A stretch of 14,898 nt of DNA from Bacillota bacterium (GCA_023392995.1 JAEWMZ010000416.1:1-14898); one strand, 5' to 3'; positions 1 to 7,274 are shown, counted from the stretch's first letter. A program made the numbers and translations. The notes: generated by a model from the sequence alone, not told the origin.

Positions 1-298
1 TGACCACAAGCGGTCCCTGCATGGATACATCTCTTCCTACTAAAAACCGAACTAGATCAGGGCTGTATCCCGTACCGTTTAATTTTCCATCTGTTCCGTA
101 AGCAAGACTAAGACCTCGGGAACTAACAAAATCTCCGCCTACTGCCATAGCACCTTTTGTATCTACGATATTATTTGCATCTCCAAATATAAACGCATTA
201 AAGTTTATAGCCGAGCCAAAAGGTTGGCCGACAACATCAAACCATTGTATATTATCATAGGGGATTCCTGCGTAATCATTCTGGCTATTCCTTAACAT
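1..298 (-). CDS. Choice-of-anchor A domain protein, 5' part only
   Basis: This open frame begins with ATG at 298 and runs off the left edge, so only the first 99 codons are visible. An excellent ribosome binding site (AAGGAGGT) lies just before the ATG. The peptide contains FNAFIFGDANN (about residues 33-43) and KGAMAVGGDF (about 48-57). That is the pattern of the choice-of-anchor A domain, found in large surface-associated or collagen-binding-like proteins of Gram-positives: an N-F-F-GD strand, then an AVGGDF strand. The domain starts about 30 residues in. The preceding segment (MLRNSQNDYAGIPYDN...) is polar and is not a signal peptide, which is unusual for a family normally exported. The anchor and any repeat domains would lie outside the window. 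The domain is assigned by pattern recognition; the substrate and location are unknown. Confidence 0.75.
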   Translation of the reverse strand, partial: MLRNSQNDYAGIPYDNIQWFDVVGQPFGSAINFNAFIFGDANNIVDTKGAMAVGGDFVSSRGLSLAYGTDGKLNGTGYSPDLVRFLVGRDVSMQGPLVV

Positions 299-391
299 AC
301 TACCTCCTTGAAGTAAAAGGATTCATAAATGCTATCTTCTCAATTCAGTTTATTCAACAGTATGTTATCAGGTAACAAACATTCGTATGCC

Positions 392-408
392 TAAATATCG
401 CATATTTA
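392..408. promoter_or_regulatory. Perfect dyad upstream of the anchor-A gene
   Basis: TAAATAT and ATATTTA flank a CGC centre, with a further GTAT/ATAC match outside the core. It lies about 95 bases upstream of the start at 298, between that gene and the terminator of the preceding operon. It could be an operator or a small RNA hairpin. No convincing -35/-10 pair was found beside it. Confidence 0.25.
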
Positions 409-432
409 TACACAAAAAGCCCTTCTCTGACG

Positions 433-477
433 AAAAGCCACTGTTTCAGCTCCTATTAGAGCTTTACAGTGGCTTTT
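433..477 (-). terminator. Intrinsic terminator after ktrA
   Basis: AAAAGCCACTGT (433-444) pairs perfectly with ACAGTGGCTTTT (466-477). An inner AGCTC/GAGCT stem (448-452/459-463) extends the hairpin. It begins 25 bases after the stop codon of the ktrA gene at 502 and closes the ktr operon. The A and T runs on either side would let it work in both directions. Confidence 0.85.
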
Positions 478-501
478 TGAGTAATATTAAGCTGTGTTTT
501 C

Positions 502-1170
502 TTATTTTACCAAGAAATTTTCAAACTTTTTTATATGGTCTTTCTTCCCAATGACAACCAAAACATCATTTTCCTTCAGTACCATTTCCGGCGTAATTTC
601 TGTAGTTGTACCTTCCTTACGCTGCAAAGCTATAATATTTAAATTGAATTTTTTTCTTAAACTTGCTTGAAGAACTGTTTGCCCAGCTAACTTATCTGTA
701 AGCTTAAGCTCCGTGATGGTAATATCATCGCTTAATGAAATATAGTCCATCACTCTGGAAGAAAGGAGACGATTCGCCAAGCGAAGTGCCATATCCCTCT
801 CCGGATAAACAACCTCAGCGCCAAGTTTTTCTAATATTTTTCCCTGCTCCGGGCTAATGGCCTTTGCTATGACTCGATCCACACCCATACTAATTACGTT
901 TAAGGTGGTTAATATACTGACATCTATTTTCTCTCCGATGCATACAATTACATTCTTACAATATTGGATACCCGCCTCCATCAATGCCTCCTTTGTTAGT
1001 TCATTTACAACTAAGGCATTTTCTGTTAGATGTCTGATTTGTTTGATTTTATTCTCACTGCTGTCCAGTACCAGGATCTCTCTTTTAGCTTCAGCCAAAC
1101 TAACTGCAAGCGAATGTCCGAAGCGCCCAAGTCCTATAACACCAAATTCATATTTTGCTTTATAATTCAT
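502..1170 (-). CDS. ktrA: KtrA-type potassium uptake regulatory subunit (first copy from the left)
   Basis: This is a cytoplasmic RCK protein that gates a KtrB membrane subunit in response to bound nucleotide. The 222-residue length equals that of Bacillus KtrA. The RCK_N Rossmann fold opens with GxGxFG (GLGRFG, residues 13-18). Asp36 ends the second strand, where NAD(H) or ATP ribose is bound. The RCK_C (TrkA_C) domain covers roughly residues 140-222, ending in a typical DVLVVIGKKDHIKKFENFL segment. In characterised relatives this domain binds c-di-AMP; binding here is inferred. The ATG at 1170 has a weak upstream purine stretch (AGGGG). It begins 28 bases after the CNNM gene stops, so co-transcription is likely, and the operon terminator follows. 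It is about 55% identical by eye to the second KtrA at 2569-3243. NAD-dependent TrkA is the nearest alternative; pairing with KtrB favours KtrA. Confidence 0.93.
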   Translation of the reverse strand: MNYKAKYEFGVIGLGRFGHSLAVSLAEAKREILVLDSSENKIKQIRHLTENALVVNELTKEALMEAGIQYCKNVIVCIGEKIDVSILTTLNVISMGVDRVIAKAISPEQGKILEKLGAEVVYPERDMALRLANRLLSSRVMDYISLSDDITITELKLTDKLAGQTVLQASLRKKFNLNIIALQRKEGTTTEITPEMVLKENDVLVVIGKKDHIKKFENFLVK

Positions 1171-1198
1171 CTGTTATCCCCTATCTTGAAAGAAGCAT

Positions 1199-2527
1199 CT
1201 ATTCCTCTTCCTTCTTACCGATATATAGCTTTACCTTATCAATCCTCTTATGCTTAACACTCTCAATCTTAAAGACCAAGTGACCAATTTCAATGGTTCT
1301 ATCCTCATTCTCCAAGGGAATTGCGCCCAAATGGTCAATGAGATAACCTGAGACTGTATCATAATTATCCGAAAATAAATCCAGATCTAATTTATTATTC
1401 AATTCATCAATATTTGTTAACCCATCAATAATATAGGTTGTTTCATCTATTTTCTTGATTTTGGTATAAATAGGATCATATTCATCCTCTATATCACCCA
1501 TTACCTCTTCCACCAGATCTTCCATAGTAACAATACCTGCAAAGCCACCATACTCATCAATCAAGATTGCAATCTGTTTCTTGGACTGCTGAAGCTCCCG
1601 GAAAAGATCTTTGATAATCTTACTTTCCGGCACCAAATAGGGCTTCTTCATAATTGCACGAATATCAACATTTTGATTGCCATACTTTACTGCTGCCTTT
1701 AAGAAGTCCTTTATATACAGCATACCGATAATATTATCAATATCCTCTTCATACACTGGAATTCTTGTGTACTTCGTCATCATCAATTCTTCAATATACT
1801 CTTCCCTTGGCGCCGTCAAGTCTATGGCAAACACGTTAATACGAGGTGTCATAATTTCTTTTGCCATCTTCTCATCAAATTCCATAATGGAGTTGATCAT
1901 TTCCTTTTCCTTGCGGTTTAATACGCCTTGGGCCTGACCTTCATTCACCAGTGAAATGAGTTCTTCTCTGGATAATATTTCTTCCGTATTTCCTTCCTTT
2001 ATGCCAAAAGGCATAGTGACTATATTAGTCGATAAGGTCAATAATTTAATAAATGGTGATGCAACCTTTGAAACAGCTTTAATTGGTCTCACACAGAACA
2101 TACTGATGGCTTCCGGCTTTTGCATAGCAATTTTTTTTGGAACGAGTTCTCCAAGCACTAAGGTGACATAAGACAAGATTAACGTAATTGATATCAGTGA
2201 TATCTGATCACCATACGGAATACTATGATTGGTCAGCCATACCTTCAGCGGAGCGGATAGTCCTGAGGCTGCAGAGGCACTTGAGAAGAATCCGGCCAAA
2301 GTAATTGCAACCTGTATCGTAGAAAGGAACTTCGTTGGTTCCTCTAAAAATTTTTGTACCAATTTTGCATTTTTATTACCTTCTTCCGCATATCTCCTGA
2401 TCTTCGTCTTATTAGACGAAACCATTGCCATCTCAGCACATGAAAAAAATGCATTTGTAAGTGTTAGTATTAATAAAACTATGATCTGACCGAATATGTG
2501 ATTCGTATCAGGGTCTGGGTCTACCAT
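1199..2527 (-). CDS. CNNM/CorC (HlyC-type) transporter with CBS pair
   Basis: This is a membrane protein of the CNNM (DUF21) family, long annotated as 'hemolysin' and now linked to Mg2+/divalent cation export. Order of parts: a short N-terminal segment, a DUF21 membrane domain (about residues 8-190, several hydrophobic helices), a linker with REELISLVNEGQAQGVL, two CBS domains (about 205-335, including ITPRINVF-like and KQIAILIDEYGGFAGIVTMEDLVEEV segments), and a C-terminal CorC_HlyC domain. The frame is open from an ATG at 2542, but GGAGG at 2536-2540 lies eight bases before the ATG at 2527. The 442-residue form is therefore preferred over the 447-residue one. It sits between the two ktrA genes with short gaps (28 and 41 bases), so it is probably in the potassium operon. 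The ion it carries cannot be read from sequence. Confidence 0.9.
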   Translation of the reverse strand: MVDPDPDTNHIFGQIIVLLILTLTNAFFSCAEMAMVSSNKTKIRRYAEEGNKNAKLVQKFLEEPTKFLSTIQVAITLAGFFSSASAASGLSAPLKVWLTNHSIPYGDQISLISITLILSYVTLVLGELVPKKIAMQKPEAISMFCVRPIKAVSKVASPFIKLLTLSTNIVTMPFGIKEGNTEEILSREELISLVNEGQAQGVLNRKEKEMINSIMEFDEKMAKEIMTPRINVFAIDLTAPREEYIEELMMTKYTRIPVYEEDIDNIIGMLYIKDFLKAAVKYGNQNVDIRAIMKKPYLVPESKIIKDLFRELQQSKKQIAILIDEYGGFAGIVTMEDLVEEVMGDIEDEYDPIYTKIKKIDETTYIIDGLTNIDELNNKLDLDLFSDNYDTVSGYLIDHLGAIPLENEDRTIEIGHLVFKIESVKHKRIDKVKLYIGKKEEE

Positions 2528-2568
2528 ATTTCTTTCCTCCATTAATCGGATGCAGAGAGAATATTACT

Positions 2569-3243
2569 TTAATATTTTGTCAAATATTCCTCTAACTTCT
2601 TTATATTATTTTTTTGACCGATCACTACAATATTATCTCCTTCCTGGAATTTATAATCCGGTGAAATCTCGGTCGTTGTCTCACCTTTTTGTTCCAGTGC
2701 TATGATATTAATATTAAATTTTTGACGAAGATTTGCTTCTGCTACTGACATATTCTCAAATTTCGGCGTTAGCTTCAGTTCCGTGATTTCAATGCCCCCA
2801 CGCAGCTCAATTGTCTCCATGATACTGGAATTAGCCAGCTTTTTTGCTAAGCGGATCGCCATATCGTTCTCCGGATAGATTACCTGTGCCCCAATCTTTT
2901 CAAGAATCATGCCTTGTTCTGCACTCATTGCCCTTGCAATAACACGAGGTATCTCCATACTTAATACATTTAGCGTACTTAAGACTCCAACATCAATGCT
3001 ATCCCCGATGCATACAATAACCGTAGCACAGTTTTGTATTCCCAAATCCTCCAGGGTTTCCTTTTCATAGTCGCTAATCAGCAGCGCATTATCTGTATAG
3101 GCTTTGGCAAGTTTTACTCTGCTCTCTAAAGTATCAACAGCAATGATATCCTTTCCAAGCTCCGATAACGTCTTCGTCAGGGCACGTCCAAAACGTCCCA
3201 AACCAATAATCCCAAATTCAATAACTGACTTCTGTTTAATCAT
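2569..3243 (-). CDS. ktrA: KtrA-type potassium uptake regulatory subunit (second copy)
   Basis: This RCK-family gating subunit has 224 residues from the chosen start. GLGRFG is at residues 14-19 and Asp37 ends the second beta strand; together they form the nucleotide site. An RCK_C domain occupies the last 80 residues. The frame is open from a TTG at 3273, but GGAGG sits six bases before the ATG at 3243 and the fold begins about eight residues later, so the ATG is used. It starts 52 bases after the ktrB gene at 3296-4588 ends, the usual ktrB-ktrA pairing in one transcript. Compared with the copy at 502-1170, the Rossmann core is well conserved, and the helix after Asp37 and the C-terminal domain differ more. 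That fits two subunits of distinct ligand response or partner, though this is inference. Confidence 0.93.
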   Translation of the reverse strand: MIKQKSVIEFGIIGLGRFGRALTKTLSELGKDIIAVDTLESRVKLAKAYTDNALLISDYEKETLEDLGIQNCATVIVCIGDSIDVGVLSTLNVLSMEIPRVIARAMSAEQGMILEKIGAQVIYPENDMAIRLAKKLANSSIMETIELRGGIEITELKLTPKFENMSVAEANLRQKFNINIIALEQKGETTTEISPDYKFQEGDNIVVIGQKNNIKKLEEYLTKY

Positions 3244-3295
3244 AGTGTTCCTCCGCACCTTTCTATTACTCAAGCCAATGACCTATCCTAAATAT

Positions 3296-4588
3296 TTAAC
3301 CTATCGTAATTGCTTCCTCTGAATATCTTAAGCTAGAAAGAGGTCTCGAAGACCATAGGGAAACAATTGTTAAAGGACCCAATCGTCCAATATACATGGT
3401 TAAAATGATAATGAATTCACTGATCGGCTTTAAATCAGGTGTAATACCAGTTGATAAACCTACTGTGCCAAATGCGGACACCACCTCAAATAATACCTGC
3501 ATGAAGGAGTATTGAGGTTCAATGATACTTATGAGCAGGGTATTCATGCAGATCAACGTCATAGCTAAAAAAGCCAAAATAAATGCTTTTGTCTGCAGCT
3601 CTGTTGGAATTTTCCTTTTAAATGCACTGCAATGTTTATGGGTAGAGATTGCATAGGCACTTTTAAAGAGCGTAAAGGTTGTTGTTGTCTTAATACCACC
3701 CCCGGTTGAACCTGGAGAAGCCCCGATATACATTAATATTATAATAATAAATAAACCCGCATTTGAAAAATTACCTACCGGATAAGTGGAAAATCCGGCT
3801 GTTCTGGCAGAGGTGCTGAAGAAGAATGCCCCCAGCCAGCTGATATCCTCGGTTACCTTTAAAAGTATTGTACCAACCGCAAGCAAGCCAACGGTCATTA
3901 AAATAACAACTTTTGCATGAAGACTTAATTTTTTAAAAGATCTTTTGTAAATAAGCTCCTTGATAACTACAAATCCCAATCCTCCAAATATAATCAATCC
4001 GCAGGTGGTTAGATTTAGTAATACATTCTCTTTATAATCCAAAAGATTCTTAAAACCACCTAAATTATCAAATCCTGCATTATTAAAGGAAGCTACTGAG
4101 TGAAACAAGCTGGTACCAATAGCCCGGGGCAAGGAATAATCCTGTGAAAATACCAGAAAGCTTAATATCGCCCCGATACCTTCAAAAAACAGGGTCATAA
4201 GCAGGATGGAGCGGATCAGTCTGACAATCCCTCTCATAGAATCCAGATTCAACGCTTCCTTTACAAGAAGCCTGTCCTTATAATCTACTTTCATTCTTGC
4301 TAATAGCATGAATCCTACACCAACTGAAGTAACACCGAGTCCTCCGACTTGTATTAATAACGCTACCACCGTTTGCCCAAATGGATTAAATGTATCATAG
4401 ACATCAATTGCAATCAACCCTGTTACACATACAGCACTGGTGGAAGTAAATAATGCATCCATAAAAGCTACATCTACTCCTGCCTTATGTGAAATAGGAA
4501 GATATAATATGAATGCTCCCAGTAAAATTACAGCTGCAAAACCCAGGGCAATAAAACGTCCAGGGCTCATTTTCTTTAATTCGTTCAT
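3296..4588 (-). CDS. ktrB: KtrB potassium channel-like subunit (downstream copy)
   Basis: This is an integral membrane subunit of a Ktr potassium uptake system (TrkH/KtrB superfamily), 430 residues. The four pore-loop repeats each keep their filter glycine: Gly57 (CVTGL), Gly172 (NNAGF), Gly265 (RTAGF) and Gly378 (GTVGL). The glycine-rich intramembrane gate (GASPGSTGGGIKT) lies around 289-301. The C-terminus ends in the family's MYIGRLGPLTI block. Arg262 just before the third filter loop is the usual residue. The ATG at 4588 has AGAGG upstream, and the N-terminus MNELKKMSPGR matches its neighbour. The 190-base gap upstream is very AT-rich and has no clear terminator. Transcription may come from the first ktrB or from a local promoter, although no full -35/-10 pair was found. 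It is about four-fifths identical to the copy at 4779-6071. Confidence 0.95.
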   Translation of the reverse strand: MNELKKMSPGRFIALGFAAVILLGAFILYLPISHKAGVDVAFMDALFTSTSAVCVTGLIAIDVYDTFNPFGQTVVALLIQVGGLGVTSVGVGFMLLARMKVDYKDRLLVKEALNLDSMRGIVRLIRSILLMTLFFEGIGAILSFLVFSQDYSLPRAIGTSLFHSVASFNNAGFDNLGGFKNLLDYKENVLLNLTTCGLIIFGGLGFVVIKELIYKRSFKKLSLHAKVVILMTVGLLAVGTILLKVTEDISWLGAFFFSTSARTAGFSTYPVGNFSNAGLFIIIILMYIGASPGSTGGGIKTTTTFTLFKSAYAISTHKHCSAFKRKIPTELQTKAFILAFLAMTLICMNTLLISIIEPQYSFMQVLFEVVSAFGTVGLSTGITPDLKPISEFIIILTMYIGRLGPLTIVSLWSSRPLSSLRYSEEAITIG

Positions 4589-4778
4589 TGTTAACCTCTA
4601 TTCTATTGTCCGTTCTATCAATTTCACATATCAATTATATCGTAAGTCTATTATCTGGGTTCTATCCTTTATATTATAATATAATATAAAAATATGCTTT
4701 CTTCTTAAAATTAATGAATTGTATCCTTCCTATCCTATTCATTATATAATTTCATCAACTGTAGCTTGTATGAGATAT

Positions 4779-6071
4779 TTATCCTATTGTTAACGCCTCC
4801 TCTGAGTAACTCAGGCTAGACTTTGGTTTATCCGACCACAAAGAAGCAATCGTCAGCGGACCTACACGTCCAATGTACATGGTAATAATGATAATAAATT
4901 CACTGATTGGTTTGAGCTCGGACGTAATACCAATGGATAAACCAACCGTACCAAAAGCTGAAACAACCTCAAACAGCGCCTGCATAAAGGTTAATTGAGG
5001 CTCTATGATACTAACTAACAAGGTATTAACACATATTAAAGCGATTGACAGAAACGCTAAGAGAAAAGCCTTTGATTGCACCTCTGTCGGAATCTTTCTT
5101 TTAAATGCCGTGCAATGCTTATTCACCGAAGCAGCATATGCACTTTTAAATAATACAAATACCGTCGTTGTCTTAATACCACCGCCTGTAGATCCTGGTG
5201 AAGAACCAATGTACATTAATATTATTATAATAAAAAGACTCGCATTAGTAAAGCGGTCAACCGGATAAGTAGAAAAACCAGCCGTTCCTGCTGATGCACT
5301 AAAAAAGAAAGCTCCCAGCCAGCTAAGCTTTTGTGTCAGCTTTAACAGTATCGTCCCTGACACAATGAGTCCCGTCGTCATTACAACAACTACTTTAGCA
5401 TGTAAACTTAGTTTTTTAAAGGACCTCTTATGTAAAATTTCCTTAATAACTACAAATCCCAGCCCTCCAAAGATAATAAGACCGCTAGTGGTTAGGTTTA
5501 ACAATATATTATCTCGGTAATCCAAAAGATTCTTAAATCCACCTAAGTTATCAAATCCAGCGTTATTAAAAGCTGCAATGGAATGAAATATACTGATTCC
5601 AACTGCCCGCAGAAATGGATAATCCTGCGAAAACACAAGAAAGCTTAGGATTGCACCAACAATCTCAAAGCAAAAGGTCATTAGCAAAATGGAACGAAGC
5701 AGTCTTACAATACCCTGCATGGAGTCAAAATTTAACGTTTCCTTTACAAGAACCCTGTCCTTATAGTCCACTTTTCTTCTTGCCAGCAACATAAAGGCGA
5801 CACCGATCGAGGTGACTCCAAGTCCTCCAACCTGAACTAAAAGAGCTATCACCGTCTGTCCAAATACATTGTAAGTATCATAAGTATCAACCACTGTTAA
5901 ACCGGTTACACAAACAGCACTGGTAGATGTAAATAATGCATCCATAAAAGCCACGTCAATTCCGTTCTTATGCGACACCGGAAGATACAGGATCATAGCA
6001 CCCAGTAATACGACTGCCGCAAACCCCAATGCAATATAACGCCCAGGGCTCATTTTCTTTAACGCATTCAT
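4779..6071 (-). CDS. ktrB: KtrB potassium channel-like subunit (upstream copy)
   Basis: This is the second KtrB subunit, also 430 residues from the chosen start, and it aligns without gaps to the copy at 3296-4588. Pore-loop glycines 57, 172, 265 and 378 are all present, as are the SSPGSTGGGIKT gate and the C-terminal GRVGPLTI block. In the third pore loop the usual Arg before TAGF is Gly262 (SAGTAGF). The frame is open from an ATG at 6104, which has no ribosome binding site. The ATG at 6071 follows GGGG at six bases and matches the paralog's N-terminus, so it is used. It is the first gene of the ktr locus and lies behind a long non-coding leader. Tandem duplication with later divergence is the simple explanation for the pair. 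Confidence 0.94.
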   Translation of the reverse strand: MNALKKMSPGRYIALGFAAVVLLGAMILYLPVSHKNGIDVAFMDALFTSTSAVCVTGLTVVDTYDTYNVFGQTVIALLVQVGGLGVTSIGVAFMLLARRKVDYKDRVLVKETLNFDSMQGIVRLLRSILLMTFCFEIVGAILSFLVFSQDYPFLRAVGISIFHSIAAFNNAGFDNLGGFKNLLDYRDNILLNLTTSGLIIFGGLGFVVIKEILHKRSFKKLSLHAKVVVVMTTGLIVSGTILLKLTQKLSWLGAFFFSASAGTAGFSTYPVDRFTNASLFIIIILMYIGSSPGSTGGGIKTTTVFVLFKSAYAASVNKHCTAFKRKIPTEVQSKAFLLAFLSIALICVNTLLVSIIEPQLTFMQALFEVVSAFGTVGLSIGITSELKPISEFIIIITMYIGRVGPLTIASLWSDKPKSSLSYSEEALTIG

Positions 6072-6292
6072 ATCGATCCCCAATTCTCCTGTCAGTTCTA
6101 TCATGTTTTAGGCAATTGCGAAACAATATAGTTTTTGTAATTATATACGCTGTAGTTACTATTTCTTCGCTCCAACACTTTCTTCGGGCTTAGCTTCCGC
6201 TTCGAAACAGTATCTGCCGTGTATATAATATCTTCAGTTAATGCGTTTGGCAGTTACCTACTATCATATTTTTTCGTAATTAAATTCAGCCT
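6072..6292 (-). promoter_or_regulatory. Possible structured 5' leader of the ktr locus
   Basis: If transcription starts from the -10 box at 6299-6304, the first ktrB carries a leader of about 220 bases with no ORF. It can fold: TACTATTTC (6157-6165) pairs with GAAACAGTA (6204-6212) with one G-U, and CTGCC (6214-6218) faces GGCAG (6249-6253). The patch at 6166-6203 is richer in G+C than its surroundings and repeats CTTCG three times when the stem edges are included. In Bacillus, ktr genes are often under the ydaO c-di-AMP riboswitch, but its conserved core is not visible here. The rest of the gene-free stretch, 6305-6456, shows nothing. Confidence 0.35.
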
Positions 6293-6298
6293 TTTACT

Positions 6299-6304
6299 AT
6301 TATA
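6299..6304 (-). promoter_or_regulatory. Candidate -10 box for the ktr locus
   Basis: A perfect TATAAT reads on the minus strand, but no good -35 lies 16-18 bases upstream. It is the best promoter element in the 385 bases before the first ktrB. Confidence 0.35.
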
Positions 6305-6456
6305 CTATAAAACTATAACTTGTACTTTAAGATATGATTAAAATTTGCTGCTAACATAACTTGTATTATCTCATATTTCCAAATACGAATCAATACATCT
6401 GTTACATTATTCCATTAATCCAGCAATTCTTACTATGAAAAAAGAAATTCTAAAAA

Positions 6457-6573
6457 TTACGGATTCCTCTTGTCTGTTATTGATGATATGTTAATTTCAC
6501 CAGAAGAAGCTGTATCTGTCTGATCTATCATTTTTCCTGTTGCTAGTACCATATAGACACCATATAAATACAA
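6457..6573 (-). CDS. Possible 38-codon membrane peptide, or a gene remnant
   Basis: This frame reads L-Y-L-Y-G-V-Y-M-V-L-A-T-G-K-M-I-D-Q and continues for 38 codons to TAA. The first third is hydrophobic and the rest polar. AGGAG lies five bases before a TTG at 6573. It starts 21 bases after the stop of the gene at 6595-6909 and in the same frame, beyond two stops (TAA, then TAG). It could be a real small protein in that operon, or the surviving tail of a longer membrane protein. The rare start codon and short length keep confidence low. Confidence 0.25.
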   Translation of the reverse strand: MYLYGVYMVLATGKMIDQTDTASSGEINISSITDKRNP

Positions 6574-6594
6574 TATAGCTCCTAGTTTCTAGCA

Positions 6595-6909
6595 TTAAAA
6601 TTTTAAACTAAATTTTATGTTAAAGTTATTATCACAATAAAATTTACGACCTATCTGTCTTACGAAGTATTTCTCATCCCTTGGATAAATTTCCGCTGTT
6701 ATGGCCTTAAGTACTGGTATTCCGTACTGCTCAATCCCAATACCATCCTTCCATAAGCTTGCCAACTCAAATACAATCGCCTCAAATAATTCGTACCCAT
6801 TAATCTCTTCATTCTCCGCTAATTTTCTTGATAGTTCCTGATTAAATCTTAGTATCCTTTCTAACTCGCTATATTGCTTACTATTAAGCTCTACATGATA
6901 TTCCTTCAT
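6595..6909 (-). CDS. Unrecognised 104-residue protein
   Basis: I do not recognise this family. The chosen ATG (6909) follows a G-run (GGGGGG, ending about ten bases upstream) and an extended -10 promoter. A longer frame from 6948 would begin inside the promoter and is rejected. The protein is small, soluble-looking and rich in Glu, Lys and Ile. The N-terminal half is predicted helical by eye (NSKQYSELERILRFNQELSRKL), and the C-terminal half ends in a basic/aromatic tail with one Cys. There are no membrane segments, signal peptide or metal motifs. It stands alone between the tRNA operon terminator and the potassium locus. Its coding potential rests on the start signals and length. Confidence 0.6.
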   Translation of the reverse strand: MKEYHVELNSKQYSELERILRFNQELSRKLAENEEINGYELFEAIVFELASLWKDGIGIEQYGIPVLKAITAEIYPRDEKYFVRQIGRKFYCDNNFNIKFSLKF

Positions 6910-6947
6910 TAGGTTCTTCCCCCCATTTATATAATGTGACTGGATCA

Positions 6948-6956
6948 ATTATAACA
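6948..6956 (-). promoter_or_regulatory. Extended -10 promoter
   Basis: TGTTATAAT reads on the minus strand, a perfect TATAAT with the TGn extension. It lies 38 bases before the ATG at 6909 and just beyond the tRNA terminator. A TTGAAA is present but too close to act as -35, which is typical of extended -10 promoters. Confidence 0.6.
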
Positions 6957-6966
6957 TACTTTCAAG

Positions 6967-7001
6967 AAAAAAAACGTCGTTCCTAAGAACGACGTTTTTT
7001 T
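6967..7001 (-). terminator. Terminator of the seven-tRNA operon
   Basis: ACGTCGTTC and GAACGACGT form a GC-containing stem with a four-base loop, extended by A and T runs on both sides. It begins seven bases beyond the 3' end of tRNA-Leu(TAG). It is nearly symmetrical, but all neighbouring transcription is leftward. Confidence 0.95.
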
Positions 7002-7007
7002 GTTTAC

Positions 7008-7087
7008 TGCGGATGAAGGGACTTGAACCCCCACTCTCTCGAACCAGAACCTAAATCTGGCGCGTCTGCCAATTCCGCCACATCCGC
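7008..7087 (-). tRNA. tRNA-Leu(TAG)
   Basis: Acceptor GCGGATG pairs with CATCCGC, discriminator A. The anticodon stem is CCAGA/TCTGG around TTTAGGT, giving anticodon TAG. A long variable arm, as expected for Leu, and a T-loop TTCAAGT are visible. Two G-U pairs sit at the base of the T stem. CCA is not encoded. It is the last tRNA of the operon. Confidence 0.97.
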
Positions 7088-7110
7088 ATAATATTAATTT
7101 TGGAACTCAA

Positions 7111-7183
7111 TGAGACATCCGGGATTCGAACCCGGGACACCATGATTAAAAGTCATGTGCTCTACCGACTGAGCTAATATCCC
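7111..7183 (-). tRNA. tRNA-Lys(TTT)
   Basis: The anticodon loop is CTTTTAA (anticodon TTT) on a CATGA/TCATG stem. The T arm is a strong CCGGG/CCCGG stem. The acceptor GGGATAT/ATGTCTC holds two G-U pairs, discriminator A. CCA is not encoded. Confidence 0.97.
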
Positions 7184-7252
7184 ATAATAACTAAAACTTC
7201 AATCTGGGAGAACCCAGTTACTGCTATTACAGTTTAATTTTTGCCCTTAACA

Positions 7253-7274
7253 TTTTCACAAAGGATTGTGAAAA
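7253..7274. repeat. Spacer stem-loop beside tRNA-Gln
   Basis: TTTTCAC (7253-7259) pairs with GTGAAAA (7268-7274), ending one base before the tRNA-Gln gene. A second small hairpin, CTGGG/CCCAG (7204-7208/7213-7217), lies nearer tRNA-Lys. They may be processing signals in the tRNA precursor. Confidence 0.5.

Noticed and set aside
857..1257. Plus-strand frames opposite ktrA, CNNM, ktrB, rdgB and methyltransferase genes
   Set aside because: They are shadows of well-recognised minus-strand genes with conserved motifs, and none has its own ribosome binding site or family resemblance.
6072..6310. A ydaO/yuaA c-di-AMP riboswitch before the ktr locus
   Set aside because: The family context suggested it, but the conserved GGGGUGAAUC-like and CAGCUAACCUCG-like blocks are not present; a short AAGCTAAGC resemblance is not enough.
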